Of a DNA stretch of 8,528 nucleotides, positions 1 to 6,388 are shown one piece after another. The notes beneath the pieces were generated by a model. It was not told the DNA's origin. It did no database searches and saw only the letters and a list, made by a program, of their open reading frames with translations. This DNA is from an uncultured Actinomycetes bacterium (lineage in GTDB: Bacteria > Actinomycetota > Actinomycetes > Nanopelagicales > Nanopelagicaceae). A program made the position numbers and the translations under genes. Within the stretch, counting starts at the first letter, position 1. Each line of letters opens with the position of its first letter. The stretch spans positions 1 through 8,528 of the forward strand of contig CAIPQX010000072.1 in the NCBI GenBank assembly GCA_903867285.1, read 5' to 3'.

Positions 1-5
1 AGTGA

Positions 6-998
6 CTAAGTTAATTGTTGCTTGCCAGCAACGAGTTGAAGTTCGTGTTGAACCATGAGACATGCTAATTGCGGGGCCAAAGTTGAAGGCTGCCAATTTA
101 GTACACTTTTGGCTTTTGAATAATCTCCAATTAAATTATCGACTTCCGTAGGTCTTAAATATCGTTCATCAAATTCAACATATTTTTCCCAATCAAGTTT
201 CACTTCAGCAAATGAAAATTTGAGGAAATCACGGACTGAGTAACCCGTATTTGTAGCTAACACGTAATCACCTGGCTCATTGTGCTGGAGCATGCGCCAC
301 ATGCCTTCTACGTACTCAGGGGCATATCCCCAGTCGCGAATTGCATTTAGATTTCCGAGTAGTATCTTCTTCTGTTCACCTTGTGCGATTTTTGCTACAC
401 CTTGCGCTATCTTTCTTGTTACGAAAGTATCACCGCGGCGCTCCGATTCGTGATTGAAAAGAATGCCATTACATGCAAAGAGCCCGTAAGCCTCGCGGTA
501 ATTTCGCGTCATCCAATAACTGTAAAGCTTAGCGATTCCGTACGGGGATCTTGGAGAAAAGGGGCTTTCTTCATTTTGTGGTGGTGGAGTTCCACCAAAC
601 ATTTCAGAGGAGGAGGCTTGATAGAATTTACAATTTACCTGTGTTATGCGGACAGCTTCGAGCAGGCGCGTTGTACCCATTCCAGCGGTATCTCCGGTGT
701 ATTCTGGCTCATCAAAAGAGACACGTACATGGGATTGTGCTGCTAAATTATAGATTTCGTCTGGCGCAATCTTCGCAATTAAAGTAACTAATCGAGAGCC
801 ATCGGTCATATCTGCGTAGTGCAGGAAGAGTTTCACCTCGTGTATTTCTGGGTCAGCCATTAAGTGGTCGATACGGTCGGTATTGAACGACGACGATCTG
901 CGAATTAATCCATGGACTTCGTAGCCTTTGGAAAGCAAAAGTTCTGCCAGATAGGACCCATCTTGGCCAGTTATGCCTGTGATAAGTGCCTTTTTCAT
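6..998 (-). CDS. gmd: GDP-mannose 4,6-dehydratase
   Basis: Converts GDP-D-mannose to GDP-4-keto-6-deoxy-D-mannose, the first step to GDP-L-fucose and related deoxysugars; cytosolic, NADP-dependent extended short-chain dehydrogenase. The 330 residues are in the usual family range. Visible are the N-terminal nucleotide-binding motif GITGQDG (8-14), the family-typical RRSSSFNTDRIDHL stretch (33-46), the SSSEMFG segment (129-135) with the Ser/Glu catalytic region, the Y153-x3-K157 pair (YGIAK), FNHESERRG (181-189) and RDWGYAPEYVEGMW (221-234). The ATG start is supported by an AGGAG ribosome site (complement of about 1004-1008) six bases upstream. The TAG stop lies five bases from the window edge, so the gene is complete. 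It diverges from the GDP-fucose synthase gene, which would use its product. It looks more AT-rich than the genes to its right, though this was not computed. Identification is by recognised motifs and is firm. Confidence 0.97.
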   Translation of the reverse strand: MKKALITGITGQDGSYLAELLLSKGYEVHGLIRRSSSFNTDRIDHLMADPEIHEVKLFLHYADMTDGSRLVTLIAKIAPDEIYNLAAQSHVRVSFDEPEYTGDTAGMGTTRLLEAVRITQVNCKFYQASSSEMFGGTPPPQNEESPFSPRSPYGIAKLYSYWMTRNYREAYGLFACNGILFNHESERRGDTFVTRKIAQGVAKIAQGEQKKILLGNLNAIRDWGYAPEYVEGMWRMLQHNEPGDYVLATNTGYSVRDFLKFSFAEVKLDWEKYVEFDERYLRPTEVDNLIGDYSKAKSVLNWQPSTLAPQLACLMVQHELQLVAGKQQLT

Positions 999-1063
999 TT
1001 ATTCTCCTGGCTAATTCCGAGTTGTGGATGATTTAACCATATTTCATGATTAAATTGTCTCAA
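999..1063. promoter_or_regulatory. divergent gmd/fcl intergenic region
   Basis: This short AT-rich spacer must hold promoters for both gmd (leftward) and the fcl operon (rightward). The gmd side has a clear AGGAG ribosome site. The fcl side has none before any of its three possible ATG codons (1046, 1064, 1073). TAAATT (1051-1056) lies seven bases before ATG 1064, where the -10 box of a leaderless transcript would sit; another weak pairing is TTGTGG (1022-1027), 17 bases, CATGAT (1045-1050). These are weak matches to the housekeeping consensus and are only suggestions. Confidence 0.4.
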
Positions 1064-2014
1064 ATGGCGAATATGAATGTATTTGATCCTAACTCTCGGA
1101 TATATATAGCAGGACATCGAGGGTTGGTGGGTTCTGCCATTTGGAAGTATTTCTCCTCCTTGGGGTATCAGAATCTGATTGGACATTCGTCTTCTGAGGT
1201 CGATCTGCGAGACCAAGAACAAACCTCACGGGCCATTGGAGCAGCAGGCCCAGACGTGCTAATTATTGCGGCGGCTAAGGTCGGTGGAATTGTCGCAAAT
1301 TCAATGTACCCGGTGGAGTTTTTGAACGAGAACTTACGAATTCAAACCAACCTATTCGAATCAGCGCATGAAAACGATGTGTCAAGAGTTCTATTCCTAG
1401 GATCATCCTGCATATACCCAAAGTTTGCTCCGCAGCCGATAAACGAAGCGTCACTGATGACTGGGTTGCTTGAGGAGACAAATGATGCTTATGCAATAGC
1501 GAAAATCGCTGGGGTTATGCAAGTGCAGGCGTATCGCCGAGAATATGGGCGGGCTTGGATATCGGCAATGCCGACGAATTTGTACGGGCCAGAAGATAAT
1601 TTCGACTTGCAGACGAGTCATGTCTTACCTGCCTTGATACGTAGGTTCCATGAGGCAAAGATGAGTGGAGCACCTGTCGTTACTTTATGGGGCACCGGAA
1701 CGCCATTGCGTGAGTTCTTACATACAGATGATTTGGCACGGGCTGTATTGCACTTGTTGGGGCATTATGACGATGGGGCACCGATCAACATTGGGTGGGG
1801 ACTGGATCAGTCGATCGCTGAGTTGGCGCTGTTGATAGCTGAGATTGTCGGATATGAGGGAAGTATTTCATGGGACGATAGCAAGCCGGATGGCACCCCT
1901 AGAAAGTTGCTGGATACGACAAAGATCAATTCACTCGGATGGCGCCCAAAGATCGAGTTGCGTGATGGAATTACCTCAACTTATCGGTGGTACATGGATA
2001 GCCTGAAAGTTTGA
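1064..2014 (+). CDS. fcl: GDP-L-fucose synthase (epimerase/reductase)
   Basis: Performs the 3,5-epimerisation and 4-reduction of GDP-4-keto-6-deoxy-mannose to GDP-L-fucose with NADPH, directly after Gmd. With the start used here the protein has 316 residues. It shows the GHRGLVGS nucleotide-binding motif (17-24), SSCIYP (114-119) with the presumed catalytic cysteine C116, the YAIAK pair Y143/K147, the SHVLPALIRRFHEAK segment with H186, and REFLHTDD (216-223). C116 and H186 match the acid/base residues C109 and H179 of the Escherichia coli enzyme. The frame is open from ATG 1046; ATG 1073 is also possible and would give the shortest leader before the Rossmann fold. No candidate has a ribosome site, so a leaderless message is plausible. 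The next gene starts one base after the TGA stop, which indicates translational coupling. Function is firm; the exact start is not. Confidence 0.95.
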   Translation: MANMNVFDPNSRIYIAGHRGLVGSAIWKYFSSLGYQNLIGHSSSEVDLRDQEQTSRAIGAAGPDVLIIAAAKVGGIVANSMYPVEFLNENLRIQTNLFESAHENDVSRVLFLGSSCIYPKFAPQPINEASLMTGLLEETNDAYAIAKIAGVMQVQAYRREYGRAWISAMPTNLYGPEDNFDLQTSHVLPALIRRFHEAKMSGAPVVTLWGTGTPLREFLHTDDLARAVLHLLGHYDDGAPINIGWGLDQSIAELALLIAEIVGYEGSISWDDSKPDGTPRKLLDTTKINSLGWRPKIELRDGITSTYRWYMDSLKV

Positions 2015-2015
2015 C

Positions 2016-2912
2016 ATGGAGAATTCGGTAACAGTCGTCTGCCGCCACAATCAGGCACGTTCTGTTATCTCTGCCGCTGCAGCCTTGAGATTCTTTCCAG
2101 GGATTGGGGTGGCCTCTGTCGGGGTATCCGCTCGCGAGGGCAGTGCGATTCCGCGATCGATTCTCGACTTGGCGGACTTCTGGGGTTTGCAGTTGGTCAG
2201 TCGAGTTTCTCACGCGTTGGATTATGCGCACGAGCAGTTGCTTCGCTCCGATTATGTCGTGGTCGCGGAAGATGATTTTATTCAGGGGATCGTTGATGTA
2301 GGGGTGGAACCTGCTCGAGTTTTGTCGATGCAGGACACTCGGTTTGGACATTCCCATATTCCATTTGATCCGATCGGGATGACTCACGGGGTGGTTTCTG
2401 TTGAAATTGCAAAGGCAGTGATGACGACGATGCAATTGTTGCGGATCCAGCCGGGGTTGGGTTACAGCCACCCAGTGGAAGCCATCTTTACGGCGAGCGA
2501 AGAAGATTTTGAGGAGAATCTTGCGGAAGCGTGGGAGAGGACTGTGAAGGCCAAAGGAGTTTTGGTAGTTGCAGACTTTCGCTCACCCAATTTTGCAGTT
2601 GTTTCCCAAGTGGCTGATCATGTTCTGGAGTTGCAAGTGAGTCGTGGCGAGCAAGAGATTAACTTTGTAAATGGTGACGGAGACGGTGCGCTAGAACGAG
2701 CTCTGGAGTCGGGTAGAAGCTTTGCAATTTCTGCAAAGTATGAAATCGACATGGTCGAGAAGTTTCTATTGAGTTCGCGCTTTGTAGAATTGATAACTGA
2801 ACTTGCTCAGAGTCGATCAGTTTTGATTATTACAGAGCCGGAAGGTACGAGTGCTAACCCCTATTTGGCTGCTGCACACGCGCGGATGTCTAGTCATCTG
2901 CGCTTGATCTGA
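2016..2912 (+). CDS. low-molecular-weight tyrosine phosphatase-like protein with C-terminal pseudo-BY-kinase-like domain
   Basis: Residues 1-145 look like a low-molecular-weight protein tyrosine phosphatase or related thiol phosphatase. The C-x5-R-S loop is intact at C9-RHNQA-R15-S16, and a DP pair (D118-P119) lies where the family keeps its general acid. The loop resembles the C-x-HN-xx-RS form of the arsenate reductase branch more than the classical G-N-x-C-R-S form. Single-domain members have about 150 residues; this protein has 298. Residues about 150-298 read like a BY-kinase nucleotide domain stripped of its P-loop: VLVVADFRSP (182-191) resembles the Walker A' strand, KFLLSSRFVELI (249-260) the ELLNS region, and VLIITEPEG (269-277) the Walker B strand with Asp replaced. 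The gene is coupled to fcl and lies just before the BY kinase, the classic Wzb/Wzc partnership, so dephosphorylation of that kinase is the likely role. The phosphatase call is good; the second-domain call is inferred from comparison with the neighbouring kinase. Confidence 0.8.
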   Translation: MENSVTVVCRHNQARSVISAAAALRFFPGIGVASVGVSAREGSAIPRSILDLADFWGLQLVSRVSHALDYAHEQLLRSDYVVVAEDDFIQGIVDVGVEPARVLSMQDTRFGHSHIPFDPIGMTHGVVSVEIAKAVMTTMQLLRIQPGLGYSHPVEAIFTASEEDFEENLAEAWERTVKAKGVLVVADFRSPNFAVVSQVADHVLELQVSRGEQEINFVNGDGDGALERALESGRSFAISAKYEIDMVEKFLLSSRFVELITELAQSRSVLIITEPEGTSANPYLAAAHARMSSHLRLI

Positions 2913-2920
2913 TGATTTAT

Positions 2921-2938
2921 CATGGGGTTAGCCCTATG
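2921..2938 (+). other. small hairpin between phosphatase and kinase genes
   Basis: CATGGGG (2921-2927) can pair with CCCTATG (2932-2938) around a TTAG loop, giving seven pairs including one G-U. It lies in the 72-base gap between the phosphatase stop and the kinase start. No T-run follows directly, so it is not an obvious intrinsic terminator. It could be an RNA processing or attenuation element, or chance. Confidence 0.3.
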
Positions 2939-2984
2939 CTTCAGGGAATCAGTCTATTTTTGATTTTCAACCTTTGGGGTGCGC

Positions 2985-4616
2985 ATGGATCTAAAAGACT
3001 ACTACCGGTTAATTCTGCAAAACTTGGTAGTCGTTCTAGTCTCGACAATCCTAGGTATAGCTGCGGCCGCGGGGATCACCTATAACCAGACCCCGATTTA
3101 CCAGGGAAATGTGCAACTCTTCGTATCGACGCCATCTTCCATGCTGGACATCAGTGCGCTGGCACAAGGTTCGAGTTTCTCGCAACAACGCGTAATTTCC
3201 TACGCCCAGATTATCAACGGCCCGGAAACTTTAAATCCTGTTATCGCCGCTCTCAAACTTCCCTATACCGAGAAGCAACTATCTGAACAGGTCAAAGCGA
3301 CCGCTCCTTTGAATACAGTGTTGATCAACGTCACGGTCTCCAATCCAAATGCCCAGCTAGCAGCCGATATTGCCAATGCCATCGGAAATCAATTTTCACT
3401 CACCGCCTCAAATTTGGAATCACCTGGTAGTAGCAGCACCGTCAAAGTGACAATGGTGAAGAGTGCGATACCGGCATCATCACCATCCTCACCAAAGAAG
3501 TCGCTGAACCTTCTCCTTGGATTGATTTTGGGATTCGGTATCGGAATCGGATTGTCGATCCTGCGCCAGATCTTCGATAACACGGTGAAGAACGATTTGG
3601 ATCTGGGGGATATCCCATTATTGGCCGCGATTGGCTTTGATGCCGAAGCGATAGAAAAACCCCTCGTCACAGAGATAGGACGCTATTCGGCTCGAACGGA
3701 GGCGTTTAGATCTTTACGAACAAATATTCAATTTATCAAGACAGAAAGTCCAATTCAGATTATTACCGTCTCATCCTCGCTGCCGGGGGAAGGCAAGACG
3801 ACGACCGCCCTTAACTTGAGTATTTCGATGGCGCAATCTGGATTGCGTGTTCTCTTCTTGGAAGGGGATTTGCGCCGCCCAAGATCGGGAAAGTACTTGC
3901 GAATCGGAAAGAAGAAAGTCGGCTTCACGGATGTTCTTACGGGCAGAGTTACAGACTTTAGTGCGAAGGGTTTGAATAAATTATTGCTCGACTGGGGCAA
4001 CGATGGGATGAAGTATCTTCCATCGGGCAACGTTCCACCGAATCCATCGGAACTTCTCAACTCTGGGAATTTGGATCCCTTCTTCACTGCGGTACGAAAG
4101 CACTTTGATTTTGTGATCATCGATTCGCCACCGCTGTTGCCAGTTACAGATGGCGCGATTCTGGCGAAGAAGAGTGATGGCGTTATTTTGATTGCCAAGG
4201 CGGGAAGTATTCGAATCGGCCAGTTGCATGGATCTGAAGAGGCCTTGCGCGCGGTAGGCGCGAATGTGCTTGGAGCGGTCCTTAACATGATCCCAGAAAA
4301 CGCCCGCGACTCTGATAATTATGGATATCGCTACGGATATACCTATGGATATCGCAGCAAGCGTGGCGGCCGGTACGGTGGAAAGTATGGTGGAAAGTAC
4401 AGCGGCGAATACGGTGAGTATGGCGCTATTGACAAGGCGAAGGTAGAAGTTGAATTAGGACCTTATTCACCGCTAGCTGAAGATGTGGAAGAGGCACGGC
4501 AACAAGAACAGTCACGCGATCATAAAAAGGGAAAAGCGAATTCGAGTCGTAAGGTGAAGGTGGATCACGATTCGATCGAAGAACCTCCGAAGACAAAAAA
4601 ATCGCGCTCTAGATAA
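2985..4616 (+). CDS. Wzc-like BY-kinase with polysaccharide chain-length (Wzz) domain
   Basis: Autophosphorylating bacterial tyrosine kinase of the inner membrane that controls polymer length and export of exopolysaccharide or capsule. In this 543-residue reading there is an N-terminal Wzz region with transmembrane helices near 14-31 and 174-193 and an extracytoplasmic loop between them. The cytoplasmic kinase follows: Walker A LPGEGKTT (266-273), Walker A' VLFLEGDLRRP (289-299) and Walker B FVIIDSPP (376-383). EAFRSLRTNIQF (239-250) is typical of the family. A tyrosine-rich cluster (446-479, eleven Tyr) is followed by a charged, Lys-rich tail to 543. The first acidic residue of Walker A' is Glu rather than the usual Asp. 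ATG 2985 was preferred over in-frame GTG 2979 because GGGG at 2976-2979 is spaced as its ribosome site and the family typically begins MDL-x-DY. Two-domain fusion on one chain fits the actinobacterial/proteobacterial layout. Partner phosphatase lies upstream, the lipid-linked sugar transferase downstream. Confidence 0.95.
   Translation: MDLKDYYRLILQNLVVVLVSTILGIAAAAGITYNQTPIYQGNVQLFVSTPSSMLDISALAQGSSFSQQRVISYAQIINGPETLNPVIAALKLPYTEKQLSEQVKATAPLNTVLINVTVSNPNAQLAADIANAIGNQFSLTASNLESPGSSSTVKVTMVKSAIPASSPSSPKKSLNLLLGLILGFGIGIGLSILRQIFDNTVKNDLDLGDIPLLAAIGFDAEAIEKPLVTEIGRYSARTEAFRSLRTNIQFIKTESPIQIITVSSSLPGEGKTTTALNLSISMAQSGLRVLFLEGDLRRPRSGKYLRIGKKKVGFTDVLTGRVTDFSAKGLNKLLLDWGNDGMKYLPSGNVPPNPSELLNSGNLDPFFTAVRKHFDFVIIDSPPLLPVTDGAILAKKSDGVILIAKAGSIRIGQLHGSEEALRAVGANVLGAVLNMIPENARDSDNYGYRYGYTYGYRSKRGGRYGGKYGGKYSGEYGEYGAIDKAKVEVELGPYSPLAEDVEEARQQEQSRDHKKGKANSSRKVKVDHDSIEEPPKTKKSRSR
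4320..4424 (+). repeat. tyrosine-encoding short repeats in kinase tail
   Basis: This part of the kinase gene is built from short repeated units. The 12-base unit TATGGATATCGC occurs exactly at 4320-4331 and 4344-4355. The units TACGGTGGAAAG (4374-4385) and TATGGTGGAAAG (4386-4397) are adjacent and differ at one base, followed by diverged copies at 4398 and 4410. They encode YGYR and YGGK-type units, the phosphoacceptor cluster. Such repeats can change copy number by slippage without shifting the frame. Confidence 0.75.
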
Positions 4617-4631
4617 GGGGAGGAGACTACG

Positions 4632-6026
4632 GTGCCCGGCTTTAAACGTTGGTCCTACTCCAAGACTTTACTGTCTTCTCGTGGGCGACTCTTTCGGGCT
4701 GATTTCTTTGTAGTTTTCCTATCGGTTGCTCTCACTTTTTTCCTCCGTTATAACGCACAAGTGATATCGCTTCAGGCTTCGATGAATACCAATATCGTTG
4801 TGCTGAGCATGCCAATCTACTGGCTTATCTCGTTACGTTTTAATGAAGCCTGGTCCTTGCGATCGATTGAAAATTTGCAGAGAACTTTAGTTTCAATATT
4901 ACGTTCAGGTATTCAAGCCGTGATCTTGGTGGGATTTACCGCTTATGCGCTCCATGATCAGGTATCAAGAATCTGGATGGCGGCGACTAGTCTCATTATC
5001 ACGGCGGGCTTGCTCGCAAACCGATTAGTAGTGAATCACCTATTTATCCGCGAGCTAAAGACTTCCAGCGGCGAGCGCTACATCCTGGTTGCTAAGGAGT
5101 CGCAGATTGTTGATTTCGATAAGTTGCCAGTTCGACATCCTGGCATAGCTCCAACTCCATCATTTTTTAGAGTTGCGCCTCCCGCAAAAGGAGACAGCGA
5201 ACTCTGGCTTGCCAACCTAGCCAGACTGATTCAAGATGAGTCTTACGATGGAATAATTATTTGCACAGAAGCAATTACTGAACCGCGTCTGATCTCGGAA
5301 ATTTCTAAGTTATATTATTTGGGTATCAGCGTGGTACTTCTCTCCACCCCACTGGCAACCGAGATTAAGTTATTTAAGCAGATTCCATTCAAGAGTTGGG
5401 TTCGCATTCAAGAGCCCAAGATAGTGAATTCTGGATTCGCGGTGAAGAGAATTTTCGATGCAATTTTTGCTGGGGTAGCGCTGATCACTCTCTCGCCGAT
5501 ACTGCTTCTGATATCGGTAGCAATTAAGTTTACGAGCCCAGGGCCAGTGCTTTACGTTGCTAAGAGAAGGGGTGCGCATGGCAACCTCTTCAATTTTTAT
5601 AAGTTTCGCAGCATGGTGAATGGCGCCGATAAGCAGCGTGCGACGATGATCGGAAGCCCGGATGAGCAGATAATCGATCGGTATCTGAACGACACTAGGA
5701 TCACAAACCTTGGAAGGTTCCTGCGCCGCTGGTCTCTTGATGAGTTGCCACAGCTGTGGTGCGTTCTCGTGGGAACCATGTCTGTCGTAGGCCCTCGACC
5801 AATTCTTACCGAAGAAGATTCTTTAGTTAATATTCACAGCCAATTTCGCTCAATTGTGAAGCCGGGTCTGACCGGGCTTTGGCAGGTTAGCGGCCGCAAA
5901 GAAGTGGCCTGGGAAGATCGCATGGATATGGATTTGGAATATATACAAAATTGGAGCTTTAAGCAGGACATGGTGCTCATAGGAAAGACCTTTGCATCAA
6001 TATCGAGCGGCAAGGGTTCTTATTAA
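4632..6026 (+). CDS. polyprenyl glycosylphosphotransferase (WcaJ/WbaP-type initiating sugar transferase)
   Basis: Transfers a sugar 1-phosphate from a nucleotide sugar to undecaprenyl phosphate, which starts repeat-unit assembly at the inner membrane. The 464 residues show the long PHPT layout: hydrophobic N-terminal helices near 24-39, 53-69, 92-107 and 113-131, a soluble middle domain (about 140-265), then the membrane-associated catalytic domain. That domain has KRIFDAIFA (272-280), a hydrophobic re-entrant segment (280-298), SPGPV (302-306), KFRSM (324-328), SLDELPQLW (368-376) with the catalytic D370-E371 dyad, VVGPRP (385-390) and KPGLTGLWQVSGR (410-422). The usual N and D of the W-N-V-L-x-G-D-M-S segment are C377 and T382 here. 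The GTG start follows a strong GGGGAGGAG ribosome site six bases upstream, 15 bases after the kinase stop. The sugar transferred cannot be read from sequence. It is the last gene of the operon and converges on the phototrophy genes. Confidence 0.95.
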   Translation: MPGFKRWSYSKTLLSSRGRLFRADFFVVFLSVALTFFLRYNAQVISLQASMNTNIVVLSMPIYWLISLRFNEAWSLRSIENLQRTLVSILRSGIQAVILVGFTAYALHDQVSRIWMAATSLIITAGLLANRLVVNHLFIRELKTSSGERYILVAKESQIVDFDKLPVRHPGIAPTPSFFRVAPPAKGDSELWLANLARLIQDESYDGIIICTEAITEPRLISEISKLYYLGISVVLLSTPLATEIKLFKQIPFKSWVRIQEPKIVNSGFAVKRIFDAIFAGVALITLSPILLLISVAIKFTSPGPVLYVAKRRGAHGNLFNFYKFRSMVNGADKQRATMIGSPDEQIIDRYLNDTRITNLGRFLRRWSLDELPQLWCVLVGTMSVVGPRPILTEEDSLVNIHSQFRSIVKPGLTGLWQVSGRKEVAWEDRMDMDLEYIQNWSFKQDMVLIGKTFASISSGKGSY

Positions 6027-6071
6027 CGCCCTATTCCGGTTTTCTGACTCAAATTGGAGGGAAAGTTACAG

Positions 6072-6311
6072 CTACTTATTTGTAAACGCAAAAATCAAAG
6101 CTGCAACTCCGATGATCAGCCAAAGTATCTGCACTAGGCGTTTTTGCAGCAGCTGCTGACCCGATTTCAAATAGGCGAGAGCAACCAAAATGAGCCCGGG
6201 AAGGATAATGAGCAAACTATTAGTCACCACGTGTGAGTTATGGCGCTGGTAATCCCAGTTAATGGCACCCACGGCGATCATGGAATATGCCCACATGCGA
6301 TAGTTGTTCAT
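6072..6311 (-). CDS. small membrane protein downstream of actinorhodopsin, function unknown
   Basis: I do not recognise this 79-residue protein. It has a short hydrophobic start (MWAYSMIAVGAINW, 6-19) and two clear membrane-spanning stretches, about 28-49 and 59-76, with a short polar turn containing K49, Q52-53, K57 and R58 between them. It ends in FTNK. Its ATG is preceded by an AGAGAGG purine-rich ribosome site about nine bases upstream (complement of roughly 6320-6326). The frame continues upstream to 6464, but that would overlap the rhodopsin coding end and its terminator, so the internal ATG is used. The gene lies on the rhodopsin strand, 77 bases beyond its stop and behind a strong hairpin, so expression would be by readthrough or its own promoter. 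Hydrophobicity and a good ribosome site suggest a real gene; any link to the rhodopsin is only positional. Confidence 0.68.
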   Translation of the reverse strand: MNNYRMWAYSMIAVGAINWDYQRHNSHVVTNSLLIILPGLILVALAYLKSGQQLLQKRLVQILWLIIGVAALIFAFTNK

Positions 6312-6343
6312 CCAGTTAGCCTCTCTTACTTCCAAATAAATGC

Positions 6344-6375
6344 AAAGGGGGAAGACCCTGTGGCCTTCCCCCTTT
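6344..6375 (-). terminator. rhodopsin terminator hairpin
   Basis: AAAGGGGGAAG (6344-6354) is the exact complement of CTTCCCCCTTT (6365-6375), giving an 11-bp perfect GC-rich stem with a 10-base loop. It starts 13 bases past the rhodopsin stop. Read on the minus strand the stem is followed by a broken T-rich run (TTTGCATTTATTT), as in an intrinsic terminator for a highly expressed gene. The T tract is imperfect, so partial readthrough into the 79-residue gene is possible. Confidence 0.8.
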
Positions 6376-6388
6376 ACGACATCACATA

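Noticed and set aside
2016..2460. Arsenate reductase (ArsC) as the main call
   Set aside because: The loop resembles the thioredoxin-coupled ArsC type, but no additional conserved redox cysteines are visible (C9 is the only Cys I found), and the position between fucose synthesis and a BY-kinase favours a protein phosphatase.
1971..2471. Minus-strand open frame opposite the phosphatase gene
   Set aside because: It overlaps the intact C-x5-R phosphatase frame and the fcl end, and its translation is not protein-like.
3755..4288. Long minus-strand open frame opposite the kinase domain
   Set aside because: It is antisense to strongly conserved Walker motifs, its translation is Pro/Ser/Arg-rich without recognisable domains, and it lacks a ribosome site context.
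6027..6071. Bidirectional terminator between the converging transferase and small membrane genes
   Set aside because: Only a four-base AGGG/CCCT pairing around the transferase stop was found, with no stable stem or T-run.
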